The notes: generated by a model not told the origin, from the letters alone. 7,281 bases of DNA from an uncultured Opitutia bacterium (GCA_903921665.1 CAIXQT010000015.1:1-7281), one strand, 5' to 3'. Shown: positions 1 through 6,904, counted from the first letter of the stretch. Numbers and translations are program-made.

Positions 1-492
1 CGCCAGGGCGGCTGCCATGGCTTCGGGCAACGGGATGATCCGCTTACCGTCCTCGGTGAGCAGGAAGTGATGGCGGGTGGAGGGTTGCACGCCGATCTTG
101 ACCTCGACGACGGCGCCCGTCTCCGCGACGACCTTGAGGCTCCAGCGCGGCGTCTCGAGTCCGTAATCCTTCAGTCCGGCTCCGTTGGCCTTGGCTTCGC
201 TCGCGTCAAAGCCGCTCTCCATGCTGACGAAGCGGAGTTCATCCAGCAGGCGTTGGACGGACCAGATGTTCGCCGGCCAGTCGAATGGTTCGGACAGGCG
301 CCAGACCGAACTGCGTTTCTCGAGCACGATTCGCTCCGGGCCTTCGGCGAGGGTGACTTTCGCCGGCGCCGACGGGAAGAGCTGAGTCTGGCTGACGGCG
401 GCGGGTCGATGGCCGGACGTAGCCCTCCAGACGAGCCCGAAGGCGATCAGGTTGGCGACCAACAGGATGACGGTGGTGCGGGAGATCCGCAT
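1..492 (-). CDS. DUF4340 domain-containing membrane protein, N-terminal part (runs off left edge)
   Basis: Open frame of 164 codons from an ATG at 492-490 to the window edge with no stop, so the C-terminus is missing. Residues about 7-22 form a hydrophobic helix (TTVILLVANLIAFGLVW) after a basic N-terminus (MRISR), predicting a membrane anchor with the rest outside the cytoplasm. After it comes the pattern typical of DUF4340 proteins: a segment around VTLAEGPERIVLEKRSSVWRL, then WPAN...VQRLLDEL, then a GLKDYGLETPRWSLKV block and a strand ending in a HHFLLTEDG-like element. The gene starts 7 bases after the stop of the GldG-like gene and has only a weak Shine-Dalgarno sequence, so translation is probably coupled. 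DUF4340 genes often sit directly downstream of GldG-type ABC auxiliary genes (family knowledge), which supports the call. The biochemical function is unknown; a structural partner of the upstream transporter is my inference. Confidence 0.85.
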   Translation of the reverse strand, partial: MRISRTTVILLVANLIAFGLVWRATSGHRPAAVSQTQLFPSAPAKVTLAEGPERIVLEKRSSVWRLSEPFDWPANIWSVQRLLDELRFVSMESGFDASEAKANGAGLKDYGLETPRWSLKVVAETGAVVEVKIGVQPSTRHHFLLTEDGKRIIPLPEAMAAALA

Positions 493-499
493 GTGCAGG

Positions 500-2008
500 T
501 CAACTTCTGCGACGCCACACGGAAACCGCAAGCCCGACTGCGAGGACGCCCAGAGGAATCAGGCAGAACCGGAGCGCCAGGGCCCAGAAGTCCGCCGCGG
601 TCGCGTTGAGCTGATATTCGCCTTCGGTGCGGGCGGGCAAGGAGACGGCACGGTCGCGGTCGGTGAGCCAGGCGGCGCACTGCGTGATGAAGGCTCGGTT
701 GCCGCCACGGTTCAGGCGGAGGTTGGCGGCGATCTCGGATGTCCCGACGACCACGAGGCGCCCACCGGCGCCGCCCACGCCCTTACGGATGCCGGTCGCC
801 CGTTCGGCGGCCGCCGCCAGGCAGACCGGGCCGGGTTGGTCACGGTCTACGTCGAAACGGACGGGTCGTCGCACGAGGTCCGTCTCTCCCCAGGCGGCGT
901 CGGACGAGAAGACGAGCTGCCACACGCCCAAAGTGCTGTCCGGCGCGCTGCCTTCGTCGAAGCGGGCCGGCCGGATACGCGCCGCGATGAGCGGCAGGTT
1001 CTGCTCCTTGAGGACTTTGGTGAGCGGATGTTCTTTCTCTTCGAGGCGGATCAGGGCGATGTCACCATCGGTGGTCCGTCGCGCCGGGTCGGGCTCCTGG
1101 AGCTCGGCGTCCGGGGTGAAGATGGCCCATTCCGCCAAGGTCGGTTCCAGTCCGTGTTCGCGACCCGGATCGAGCAAGGCCATGACGCGTCCGTTGCGTT
1201 CGGAGAGGAAGCTCCGGAGACGCGCGTTCTCCGAGGCGGAGAAGGGCGTCAGCGGCCCCGCGATCAGGATCATGGCGGCGTCGCGCGGCACCTCGGACAC
1301 CGTGGCGAGATCAAGCTGACGGACTTCGAAGTTACGGTTGCGCAGCTGCCGGGAGAGCAGCGACATGCCGCGGGCGGGCGAGGCGTCCTCGACCCCGAGC
1401 TCGCCGTGACCCTTGGTGATGTAGCAGACGGCGGGCTTGTCTTCCGTCACCTCGATGAGGGCCGACGTCACGACTTCTTCGCCGCGGAAGCCGCCTTCCT
1501 TGGTCACGAGCTCGCGGTAGGTGACGTACTTGGCGCGTGGGCCACAGGTGAGGATCAGGGCGATGGAGGCGTCGGGCGGCCCATGCCGGCCGGCGATCTC
1601 CGAGATCAGCGGGGCGTTGCGTCCGCCGCCCGCGAGTTCGACGGCGAACCAGGCGGGGCCGTTGCGGCCCGTTTCCACGACATAGGAATCGAGCAGTTTC
1701 AGGAGGCGCGAGCGCACGATCTGCGCGGGCTCGCTGGTGTCGCCGGTGAGGAGCACCGCCTTCACCCAGCCTTGGTTGCGGCCGATCCCGACCGGGCTGC
1801 GGCGGCCGGCCGCGCGGATCGTCTCGGCGGATTCCGGCGCGAGCGAATGCCGGCGATCCGCCGTGATGTCGTGGCGCAGGCGGAATTCCGGCAACGAGGC
1901 CAGGTAGTTGACGACGACCGCGAGCGCGATGGCGAGCAAGGCCTGCGTCAGGCGGTTCAGCCGGCGGATGGGGCGCACGGCGCCGAAGTCGTCGCGGATC
2001 GGGGCCAT
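500..2008 (-). CDS. GldG-like ABC transporter auxiliary protein (ABC_transp_aux family)
   Basis: A 502-residue protein with one membrane helix near the N-terminus (about 20-38) and one at the very C-terminus (about 474-497, followed by WRRRS). The large middle part should face the periplasm. The segment after the first helix (FRLRHDITADRRHSLAPES) matches the conserved 'D-L-T-x-D-K-R-x-S-L-S' opening of GldG-type proteins. Further family features are the stretch DAAMILIAGPLTPFSASE with RSFLSERNGRVMALLDP, and near the end GGRLVVVGTSEIAANL with an AAWLTDRD-like element. In Flavobacterium the homologous GldG works with the GldA ATPase and GldF permease in gliding. Here only the ABC-accessory role is supported. 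The ATG lies 1 base after the permease stop, with AGGAG inside the permease 3' end as its ribosome-binding site, indicating translational coupling. Length is in the usual family range. The function is not proven, but the family call is solid. Confidence 0.88.
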   Translation of the reverse strand: MAPIRDDFGAVRPIRRLNRLTQALLAIALAVVVNYLASLPEFRLRHDITADRRHSLAPESAETIRAAGRRSPVGIGRNQGWVKAVLLTGDTSEPAQIVRSRLLKLLDSYVVETGRNGPAWFAVELAGGGRNAPLISEIAGRHGPPDASIALILTCGPRAKYVTYRELVTKEGGFRGEEVVTSALIEVTEDKPAVCYITKGHGELGVEDASPARGMSLLSRQLRNRNFEVRQLDLATVSEVPRDAAMILIAGPLTPFSASENARLRSFLSERNGRVMALLDPGREHGLEPTLAEWAIFTPDAELQEPDPARRTTDGDIALIRLEEKEHPLTKVLKEQNLPLIAARIRPARFDEGSAPDSTLGVWQLVFSSDAAWGETDLVRRPVRFDVDRDQPGPVCLAAAAERATGIRKGVGGAGGRLVVVGTSEIAANLRLNRGGNRAFITQCAAWLTDRDRAVSLPARTEGEYQLNATAADFWALALRFCLIPLGVLAVGLAVSVWRRRS

Positions 2009-2009
2009 G

Positions 2010-2771
2010 TCACTCCTGGCCCTCCACGGAAAGGATCGCCAGCCCGAGGCACAGCAGCGTGCCGGTGCCGTAAAGGATGATCGGGCGCGAATCGAGGATG
2101 CCGGCCGCGAAGTCCTGCAGGTGGCCGAACGTGCGCAGGTGCGCGGCGGGCTCGCGGAGCCAGCCCAGCCACTCCCAACTCTCGATGGGCAGTGATTCCA
2201 TCGCGCCTCCGGCCGCCGTCATCGCGAGCAGGCAGATGAAGGCCAGCAACGCCGCCAGCGCCGAAGAGCGCGTGACGCAGCTGCAGAGGATGCCGATGGC
2301 GACATGCAGCAGTCCGCTGGTGGCGATGAAGCAAAGACCGCCCCACAGGATCGACGGATCGCTGAGGCGCACGTCGCCCGGCGTGCCTAGGCGTTGCGAG
2401 GTCAGGAGAGGAAAGAGCGTGAACAGCAGCCAGAAGACGACCCAGACGATCCACGTCGAGAGGAACTTCGCCCACACGACGGCGGCGGGACTGGCCGGAG
2501 TGGTGAGGAGCGCCGAGAGCGTGCCGGAACGACGTTCTTCGGCGAAGGTGCGCATCGTCAGCAGCGGCAGCACGCAGAGCAGCGGCAGCCAGAAGAACCA
2601 GAGGGTGGACTCGACGGGTGTGCGGTCGCTCGGCGCCCGGCTGCCTTCGACGAGCGCGAAGAAATGGATGCCGCCCATGAGCGCGAGGAACAGTCCGGCC
2701 GCGGCCCAGGTGTTCCAGGAAAGCGCGGCGGACCGGAGTTCGTGCGCGAGCAATGTGCGGAAGTGGCGCAT
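2010..2771 (-). CDS. ABC-2 type transporter permease, GldF-like
   Basis: A 253-residue integral membrane protein with six predicted helices (about 22-40, 56-73, 102-123, 141-164, 170-190, 229-248). Between helices 2 and 3 sits the motif RTFAEERRSGTLSALLTTP (about 74-92). This is the ABC-2/GldF-type cytoplasmic coupling segment (MR-x-F-AEE-RR-SGT...LLT-P) that contacts the ATPase. The N-terminus (MRHFRTLLAHELRS) is the usual short amphipathic entry of GldF-like permeases. It should pair with the ATPase encoded just upstream, possibly as a homodimer because no second permease is visible. The ATG overlaps the ATPase stop by one base (TGATG), a classic translational-coupling junction. A GGAGAGG about 14 bases upstream is rather far for a good ribosome-binding site, consistent with coupling. 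The transported substrate cannot be read from the sequence. Confidence 0.9.
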   Translation of the reverse strand: MRHFRTLLAHELRSAALSWNTWAAAGLFLALMGGIHFFALVEGSRAPSDRTPVESTLWFFWLPLLCVLPLLTMRTFAEERRSGTLSALLTTPASPAAVVWAKFLSTWIVWVVFWLLFTLFPLLTSQRLGTPGDVRLSDPSILWGGLCFIATSGLLHVAIGILCSCVTRSSALAALLAFICLLAMTAAGGAMESLPIESWEWLGWLREPAAHLRTFGHLQDFAAGILDSRPIILYGTGTLLCLGLAILSVEGQE

Positions 2772-3757
2772 CAGGGACGACGGGCCTCTCCCGGGGCGCG
2801 GCGGGTGGCGGCGAGGAAGATGTCTTCGAGCCCGAAGCGGTCTTCCGCGATCTCGCGCAGGCTGATGCCGGCCGCGATGAGCGCCCCGGCGAGGCTCTCG
2901 CGGGCGGGGGAGGCGGAGGGCAGGCCGATGCGGAAAGCATTCCAGCCGTCAACGGAGGGCAGGGTGGCCACGGTCGCGGCGGGTTCGGTCGCGCGGCAGG
3001 CGGCGAGCAGCGCGGCGGCGTCCGCCCGGGTCACGATGGTGAAGCTGATCTCCGGGAGGAGTTCGCGGCGTAGGTCTTCGGTGCGGCCTTGGGCGACGAG
3101 CCGGCCGCGGTTGATGATCACGACCTTGTCGCAGACCTGCTCGACCTCGTGAAGGATGTGGCTCGAGATCAGCACGGCCATCTTGCCGCGCAGCGAGCGG
3201 ATGAGGTCGCGGATACCGAGGATCTGGTGCGGGTCGAGGCCGATGGTCGGTTCGTCCAGGATGACGACGCGCGGTTCGGCCAATAGCGCGTCCGCGATGC
3301 CGACGCGTTGGCGGAAGCCTTTCGAGAGCTGGCCGATCAGGCGTCCGGAGGCCCGGCGCGTGAGGTCGCAGTCGTCCATCACGCGGCGGACGCGTTCGTC
3401 GACGCGGGCCGGATCGACGTCCTTGAGGCGCGCGCGCAAGGTCAGGTATTCCTCGACGCGCAGGTCTTCGGGCAAAGGGTTGTTCTCCGGCATGTAGGCC
3501 AAGTGGCGCTTGGCTCCGACGGGATCGAGCGCCACCGAGACGCCCCAGATGGCGGCCCGGCCCGAGGTGCCTGACATGGTCCCGGCAAGGATGCGCATGG
3601 TGGTCGACTTGCCGGCGCCGTTCGGCCCCAGGAAGCCGACGATCTCACCCGGCGCCACGGAGAAGCTCAGATCCTCGACGGCCGTCAGGGAGCCGTATCG
3701 TTTGGTCAGCTTTTCGGCCACGACGGCGGCTTCCGGCAAGGGCGCTGCTTCGTTCAT
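2771..3757 (-). CDS. ABC transporter ATP-binding protein, GldA/CcmA-like
   Basis: A 328-residue cytoplasmic ATPase that should power the permease encoded next to it. With the ATG at 3757-3755 as residue 1, it shows Walker A GPNGAGKST (44-52), Q-loop region YMPENNPLPE (88-97), signature LSKGFRQRV (144-152), Walker B VVILDEP (164-170, catalytic Glu169), D-loop GLDPHQ (173-178) and the switch histidine in ISSHILHE (His199). The Q-loop position carries Glu91 rather than the canonical Gln; GldA-like ATPases commonly have a 'PE-x-NPL' sequence here. After about residue 230 there is a C-terminal extension (alpha/beta, roughly 230-320) of the kind found in GldA-type subunits. The start was chosen because GGAG sits 8 bases upstream. 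An in-frame GTG at 3823 would add 22 residues that resemble no ABC domain and lacks a clear ribosome-binding site. It is the first gene of the four-gene operon. Confidence 0.93.
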   Translation of the reverse strand: MNEAAPLPEAAVVAEKLTKRYGSLTAVEDLSFSVAPGEIVGFLGPNGAGKSTTMRILAGTMSGTSGRAAIWGVSVALDPVGAKRHLAYMPENNPLPEDLRVEEYLTLRARLKDVDPARVDERVRRVMDDCDLTRRASGRLIGQLSKGFRQRVGIADALLAEPRVVILDEPTIGLDPHQILGIRDLIRSLRGKMAVLISSHILHEVEQVCDKVVIINRGRLVAQGRTEDLRRELLPEISFTIVTRADAAALLAACRATEPAATVATLPSVDGWNAFRIGLPSASPARESLAGALIAAGISLREIAEDRFGLEDIFLAATRRAPGEARRP

Positions 3758-3765
3758 GTGTCGGG

Positions 3766-3771
3766 CTCCGG
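3766..3771 (-). promoter_or_regulatory. Ribosome-binding site of the ABC ATPase gene
   Basis: On the minus strand CCGGAG precedes the ATG at 3757-3755, with 8 bases between the GGAG and the start codon. This ideal spacing decides the start in favour of the ATG over the upstream in-frame GTG at 3823. Confidence 0.65.
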
Positions 3772-3880
3772 GAAGATGGGTTACGACTCGTCGGCACCAT
3801 GCGAACGGGTCAATGAAAGACACGCCGAATGGCCTTTATTGGCAAGGAGAATAGAGGTCGGTGCGTCGTCCATGAGAATG
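3772..3880 (-). promoter_or_regulatory. Upstream region of the ABC operon (promoter expected, not resolved)
   Basis: This stretch lies between the terminator of the TPR gene and the ribosome-binding site of the ATPase gene, so the operon promoter most likely lies here. The part near 3820-3860 is locally AT-richer than the surrounding DNA (minus strand ...TATTCTCC...CCAATAAAGG...). A TTGACC (3813-3808, minus) could be a -35 element, but no good -10 box lies at a standard spacing. I can therefore only mark the region and not exact boxes. Confidence 0.3.
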
Positions 3881-3908
3881 AAAAAGCCCCGGTGGCGCCG
3901 GGGCTTTT
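3881..3908 (-). terminator. Intrinsic (rho-independent) terminator of the TPR-protein gene
   Basis: A perfect hairpin: GCCCCGG (3886-3892) pairs with CCGGGGC (3898-3904) around a 5-base loop (TGGCG on plus). The stem is extended by AAAA (3882-3885) with TTTT (3905-3908), for 11 base pairs. Read on the minus strand it ends in a run of five T, and it begins about 20 bases after the stop of the gene at 3929-4651. The plus strand also ends in TTTT, so it could act in both directions, but no plus-strand gene ends here. Confidence 0.88.
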
Positions 3909-3928
3909 CGTGGCATCCGCCGCCGGGC

Positions 3929-4651
3929 TTACTTCGCGGCGGGCGTGACCGGAGTGACCAGGGAAGGCTCCGACTGCACGAGCGCGTCCTTGTCGGATTT
4001 CCAGACGTGGGCGGCGCGGAGTTTCTTGTCCATCGCGTTGAGCCACTTGGTGGCTTCCGCGGCGTCGCCCTTGGCGACGGCGAGGTTGGCGAGGGTCAGC
4101 ATGGCGAAGCCACGGAGGGTTTCCGGGGCGTTCGCATCATCGGCGACGGCGGCAATCTCTTTGGTGGCGCCCGCTTCGCCGGCTTCCTGGCGGCAGAGGG
4201 CGGCGTAAAGGCGGGCGCGCGTACCAAGAGCGGCGATGGCCGGGGTCTTGCCTGCGGCGACGGCGAGGCGTCCGGCTTCGTCGTAGGCCTTGGCGGCGTC
4301 CGCCAGCTTGCCGGCCTTCTTGAGGTCGTCCGCGACGTCGGTCATGGCGACTGCGGCCAAGGGTTCACCTTGATGGCTCTGGGCAAAGGCGCGGCGGGCG
4401 GCTTCGTCCTGACAGGCGGTGAATTCCTCGCCGAGGGCGATGCGGCGGCTTTCGTTCCAGAAGAAATAGGCGAGGAAGGCCAGGATGCCCACCACGATGC
4501 CGACCGTGCCTTTGACGATGACGTCCTTGTTACGCTCCCAGAAGAGCCAGAGACGGTCCTCGGTGTCCGCATTCACGAAATCCTCGTCGACGACCACGAG
4601 ATTACGGTCGTCGCCGGCCGGGGGCTGCTTGTTGGAACGGTCTTCAGGCAT
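3929..4651 (-). CDS. YfgM-like single-pass membrane protein with TPR-like helical domain
   Basis: A 240-residue protein with three parts. The first is an acidic, polar cytoplasmic N-terminus (1-40). One membrane helix follows at about 44-65 (VIVKGTVGIVVGILAFLAYFFW). The third is an alanine-rich helical domain (about 70-220) that should lie outside the cytoplasm. Its helix pairs look like degenerate tetratricopeptide repeats: LKKAGKLADAAKAYDEAGRLA (about 110-130), ALGTRARLYAALCRQEAGE (about 141-159) and LRGFAMLTLANLAVAKGDAAEATKWL (about 179-204). This layout matches YfgM/'TPR-like' ancillary proteins, which in Escherichia coli bind the SecYEG translocon and periplasmic chaperones. That role here is inference from architecture. 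The tail SLVTPVTPAAK looks disordered. The gene is probably monocistronic, with its own terminator at 3881-3908, and is divergent from the mutase gene. The ribosome-binding site is modest (AAGGG 10 bases before the ATG). Confidence 0.8.
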   Translation of the reverse strand: MPEDRSNKQPPAGDDRNLVVVDEDFVNADTEDRLWLFWERNKDVIVKGTVGIVVGILAFLAYFFWNESRRIALGEEFTACQDEAARRAFAQSHQGEPLAAVAMTDVADDLKKAGKLADAAKAYDEAGRLAVAAGKTPAIAALGTRARLYAALCRQEAGEAGATKEIAAVADDANAPETLRGFAMLTLANLAVAKGDAAEATKWLNAMDKKLRAAHVWKSDKDALVQSEPSLVTPVTPAAK

Positions 4652-4716
4652 GGGGGGTCAACCCTTGGCAAAGGACCGATTGTGTCAACCCCCGCTACGG
4701 GCTTGTCCCCGCCCCC
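4652..4716. promoter_or_regulatory. Divergent intergenic region with repeated GTCAACCC element
   Basis: This short spacer between the minus-strand TPR gene and the plus-strand mutase gene must hold the promoters of both. The 8-mer GTCAACCC occurs twice as a direct repeat (4657-4664 and 4684-4691, 27 bases apart). The first copy lies in a near-palindrome GGGT-CA-ACCC (4655-4664). On the minus strand the second copy contains TTGACA, a consensus -35 sequence that would point at the TPR gene, but no matching -10 box is evident. A regulator site is possible but unproven. Confidence 0.35.
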
Positions 4717-4723
4717 GGGAGGG
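4717..4723 (+). promoter_or_regulatory. Ribosome-binding site of the phosphohexomutase gene
   Basis: GGGAGGG ends 5 bases before the ATG at 4729, so the GGAGG core has 6-base spacing. This favours the ATG at 4729 over the in-frame ATG at 4741, which would sit 17 bases after the motif. Confidence 0.7.
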
Positions 4724-4728
4724 CAACT

Positions 4729-6669
4729 ATGGGCGGACACATGAGCGCCTCCGCCGCCGTCCTTTCGCTCCTTCAGGCCGCCCATGCCAAGGGGCAGATT
4801 TCCGCCTCCAGCCTCGCCAATGCCGGGGATTGGCTTCGCTCCGGGGCCTTGCCCGCCGAGGCGATCGCTTCCCTGCAAGACCTTTGCGAGCGGGGGGCTT
4901 GGGCGGAACTCGAAGACCGATTCTATAAAGGCATCGCTTTCGGGACGGGCGGCATGCGCGGTCGCACCGTCGGCCGGGTCTCGGCCTCCAACGAACTTGA
5001 CCCCCAAGGTCTGCCCGTCCGGGCCGCCATCGGTTCGGCCTGCCTCAACGACGTCAACGTCCTCCGCGCGGTCATCGGCCTCTGGAAGCATGTCTCCGCG
5101 ACCCAGCCCGGCGCCCGCCTCGTGGTCGCGCATGACGTCCGTCATTTCTCCCGTCACTTCGCCGAGCTCATCGCCGGCGCCTGGAGCGAACTCGGCGGCG
5201 AAGCCTATCTCTTCGTCGGCGCCCGCTCGACCCCGCAGCTGAGCTTCACGGTCCGCCACCTCGGCGCGCATGCTGGGGTCGTCATCACGGCGAGCCACAA
5301 TCCCTCGCACGACAACGGCTTCAAGTGCTGCCTCGGTGACGGCGGCCAGGTGTTGCCTCCGCACGACGCCGCGATCGTCGCCGAAGTCGGCAAGCTCGGC
5401 CCGGCCGACGTGGCGCCGTATCTCGATAAGGATCTCACCCGCGTCCTGACCGTCCCCGCCGCCGCCGAAGACGCCTATCTCGCCCGCCTGGCCGGTGTCG
5501 TGCTCGACCCGGAGATCATCTCGCGCCATACGCCCAAGGTCGTCTTCACGAACGTCCACGGCACCGGCGACGTCATGGTGGTCCCCGCTCTCCGTCGCGT
5601 CGGCATCGACCCGCATGTCGTCGAAGAACAGCGCGAGCACGACGGCCGCTTCCCGACCGTCGCCTCGCCGAATCCCGAGAACGCCAGCACGTTCGCCCTC
5701 GCGCTGAAGCTCGCCGACGAGATCGGCGCCGACCTCGTCCTGGCGACCGACCCGGATTCCGACCGCGTCGGCGTCGCCTGCCCGCTGCCTGCCGGCGGCC
5801 ATCGTCTGCTCAACGGCAACGAAGTGGCGGCGCTGCTCACGGAGTTCCGACTCTCTTCGCTGAAGGACGCCGGCATCCTGCCCGAAGCCGGTTCGCCGAA
5901 CGCGGCCGTGGTGAAGTCCCTCGTCACGACCCCGCTGGTCGCCGCGATCTGCGCCCGTCATGGCGTCCGCTGCGTGGAAACGCTGGTCGGCTTCAAGTGG
6001 ATCGCGCGCAAGCTCGAGAACTGGAGCCGCCGCCTCATCGAAGGCGCCGGCCCGGAAGCCGCCGCGTTGCCGCTCCGCCGCCGCGCTCCGCTCGCCCTGC
6101 GTTACTCCACGCTCTTCCTCCTCGGCGCCGAAGAAAGCTACGGCTACCTCGCCGACGACGCCGTCCGCGACAAGGACGCCAACGCGACGGTGGTGATGCT
6201 TTGCGAGTTCGCCGCGCTGCTGCGTTCCCGCGGCCGGACGCTCCTCGATGCGCTCGACGTGCTCCATCTCAGCTATGGCGCCCATCATGAGGACCTCCTG
6301 AACCTTTCGTTCGAAGGCGCCGAGGGCGCGGCTTGCATCCGCCGCATCGTCGCCTCCTGGCGGTCGGCTGCCCCTGCCGTCATCGACGGCTCCAAGGTCG
6401 TCCGCGTGACCGATTACGAACGCGACAAGGTGCTCGACGCCGAAGGCGACCGCGTGCCGCCCGAAGAATTCATCCTCGCCGAGCTCGCCGACGGCCGCCG
6501 GATCGCCGTCCGTGCTTCCGGCACCGAGCCGAAGGTGAAGTTCTACTCGTTCACCAAGGCCGAAGTCGCCGATGCCGACGATCTCGCCGCGGCTCGCGAG
6601 CGCGCCCGCAAGTCCGCCCTCGCTCTCCGCGCCTGGCTCGAAGTCGATGCGAAGCGCCGCGCCAAATAA
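4729..6669 (+). CDS. Phospho-sugar mutase (phosphoglucomutase/phosphomannomutase family, PGM2-like)
   Basis: A full-length 646-residue enzyme of the alpha-D-phosphohexomutase superfamily, which interconverts sugar 1- and 6-phosphates (for example glucose-1-P and glucose-6-P) through a phosphoserine and a 1,6-bisphosphate intermediate in the cytoplasm. All four domain signatures are present. They are the N-terminal GTGGMRG (72-78), catalytic TASHNP with Ser189, Mg-binding DPDSDR (341-346; Asp341, 343, 345), sugar-binding GAEESYG (466-472) and phosphate-binding RASGTEPK (595-602). The length and the N-terminal extension before GTGGMRG resemble the PGM2/PgcA branch rather than the roughly 450-residue ManB/GlmM types. 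Substrate specificity (glucose, mannose or pentose phosphate) cannot be fixed from motifs. An Arg/Ala-rich stretch (about 432-460) before the sugar-binding motif looks longer than usual. The ATG at 4729 is favoured by its ribosome-binding site. A lipoprotein gene follows 4 bases after the TAA. Confidence 0.93.
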   Translation: MGGHMSASAAVLSLLQAAHAKGQISASSLANAGDWLRSGALPAEAIASLQDLCERGAWAELEDRFYKGIAFGTGGMRGRTVGRVSASNELDPQGLPVRAAIGSACLNDVNVLRAVIGLWKHVSATQPGARLVVAHDVRHFSRHFAELIAGAWSELGGEAYLFVGARSTPQLSFTVRHLGAHAGVVITASHNPSHDNGFKCCLGDGGQVLPPHDAAIVAEVGKLGPADVAPYLDKDLTRVLTVPAAAEDAYLARLAGVVLDPEIISRHTPKVVFTNVHGTGDVMVVPALRRVGIDPHVVEEQREHDGRFPTVASPNPENASTFALALKLADEIGADLVLATDPDSDRVGVACPLPAGGHRLLNGNEVAALLTEFRLSSLKDAGILPEAGSPNAAVVKSLVTTPLVAAICARHGVRCVETLVGFKWIARKLENWSRRLIEGAGPEAAALPLRRRAPLALRYSTLFLLGAEESYGYLADDAVRDKDANATVVMLCEFAALLRSRGRTLLDALDVLHLSYGAHHEDLLNLSFEGAEGAACIRRIVASWRSAAPAVIDGSKVVRVTDYERDKVLDAEGDRVPPEEFILAELADGRRIAVRASGTEPKVKFYSFTKAEVADADDLAAARERARKSALALRAWLEVDAKRRAK

Positions 6670-6673
6670 TCTC

Positions 6674-6904
6674 ATGAAGACCCTGTCTCTGTTCTCCTTC
6701 CTCCTTCTCGTCGGCTGCGCCAGCCCGGCCGGCGACCGGTCTTTCGTGACCGAAAAGACCCCGGCGGCCGCGGCGGTTTCCGGCCAGTCTCCCGCGGCGG
6801 GTTCGCTCGAAGACCGCGTGCGCGCCGCCAACGAGAAGAACGATCAGCGTCTGCTCAAAGGCGATTGGCGCGCGGCCAAGCCGGCCGTCGGCCCGCAGCC
6901 CTGA
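6674..6904 (+). CDS. Small putative lipoprotein (76 aa), function unknown
   Basis: The ATG at 6674 begins a 76-residue protein. It has a short lipoprotein signal peptide: MKT, a hydrophobic stretch LSLFSFLLL, and the lipobox LVGC with Cys15 as the lipidated residue. The mature part is small and polar: an Ala/Pro-rich, probably disordered linker (about 25-45) and then a charged helix-like segment (SLEDRVRAANEKNDQRLLKGDW, about 45-66). I recognise no domain. It starts 4 bases after the mutase stop with no evident Shine-Dalgarno sequence, so it would depend on coupled translation from the mutase. It ends 2 bases from the convergent aroB stop. The signal peptide and the clean frame make it likely real. 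A functional link to the mutase is not implied by the sequence. Confidence 0.7.
   Translation: MKTLSLFSFLLLVGCASPAGDRSFVTEKTPAAAAVSGQSPAAGSLEDRVRAANEKNDQRLLKGDWRAAKPAVGPQP

Noticed and set aside
452..2080. A 542-codon open frame on the plus strand opposite the GldG-like gene
   Set aside because: The minus strand encodes a protein with clear family features and tight operon junctions. The plus-strand product is Arg/Gly/Asp-rich with no domain, so it is a GC-driven shadow.
1957..2952. A 331-codon minus-strand frame overlapping the permease and the end of the ATPase gene
   Set aside because: The product is very rich in Arg, Pro and Ala and lacks motifs. The permease in the neighbouring frame has six helices and the ABC-2 coupling motif.
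3807..3813. A further GGGTCAA upstream of the ABC operon resembling the repeat at 4655-4691
   Set aside because: A 7-base match is expected about once by chance in a window of this size on two strands, so a shared regulator cannot be claimed.
3758..3823. N-terminal extension of the ATPase from a GTG at 3823
   Set aside because: The added 22 residues do not resemble an ABC domain and the GTG has no clear ribosome-binding site, whereas the internal ATG at 3757 has GGAG at ideal spacing.
4729..4743. Alternative start of the mutase at the ATG at 4741
   Set aside because: The strong GGGAGGG motif is correctly spaced for the ATG at 4729 and too far from 4741. The difference is only four residues and remains uncertain.
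4573..6831. A 752-codon open frame on the minus strand spanning the whole phosphohexomutase gene
   Set aside because: It is antisense to a gene with all superfamily motifs. Its translation is a low-complexity mix of Gly, Asp, Arg and Ala with no recognisable domain, as expected when GC-rich codons suppress stops in the opposite strand.
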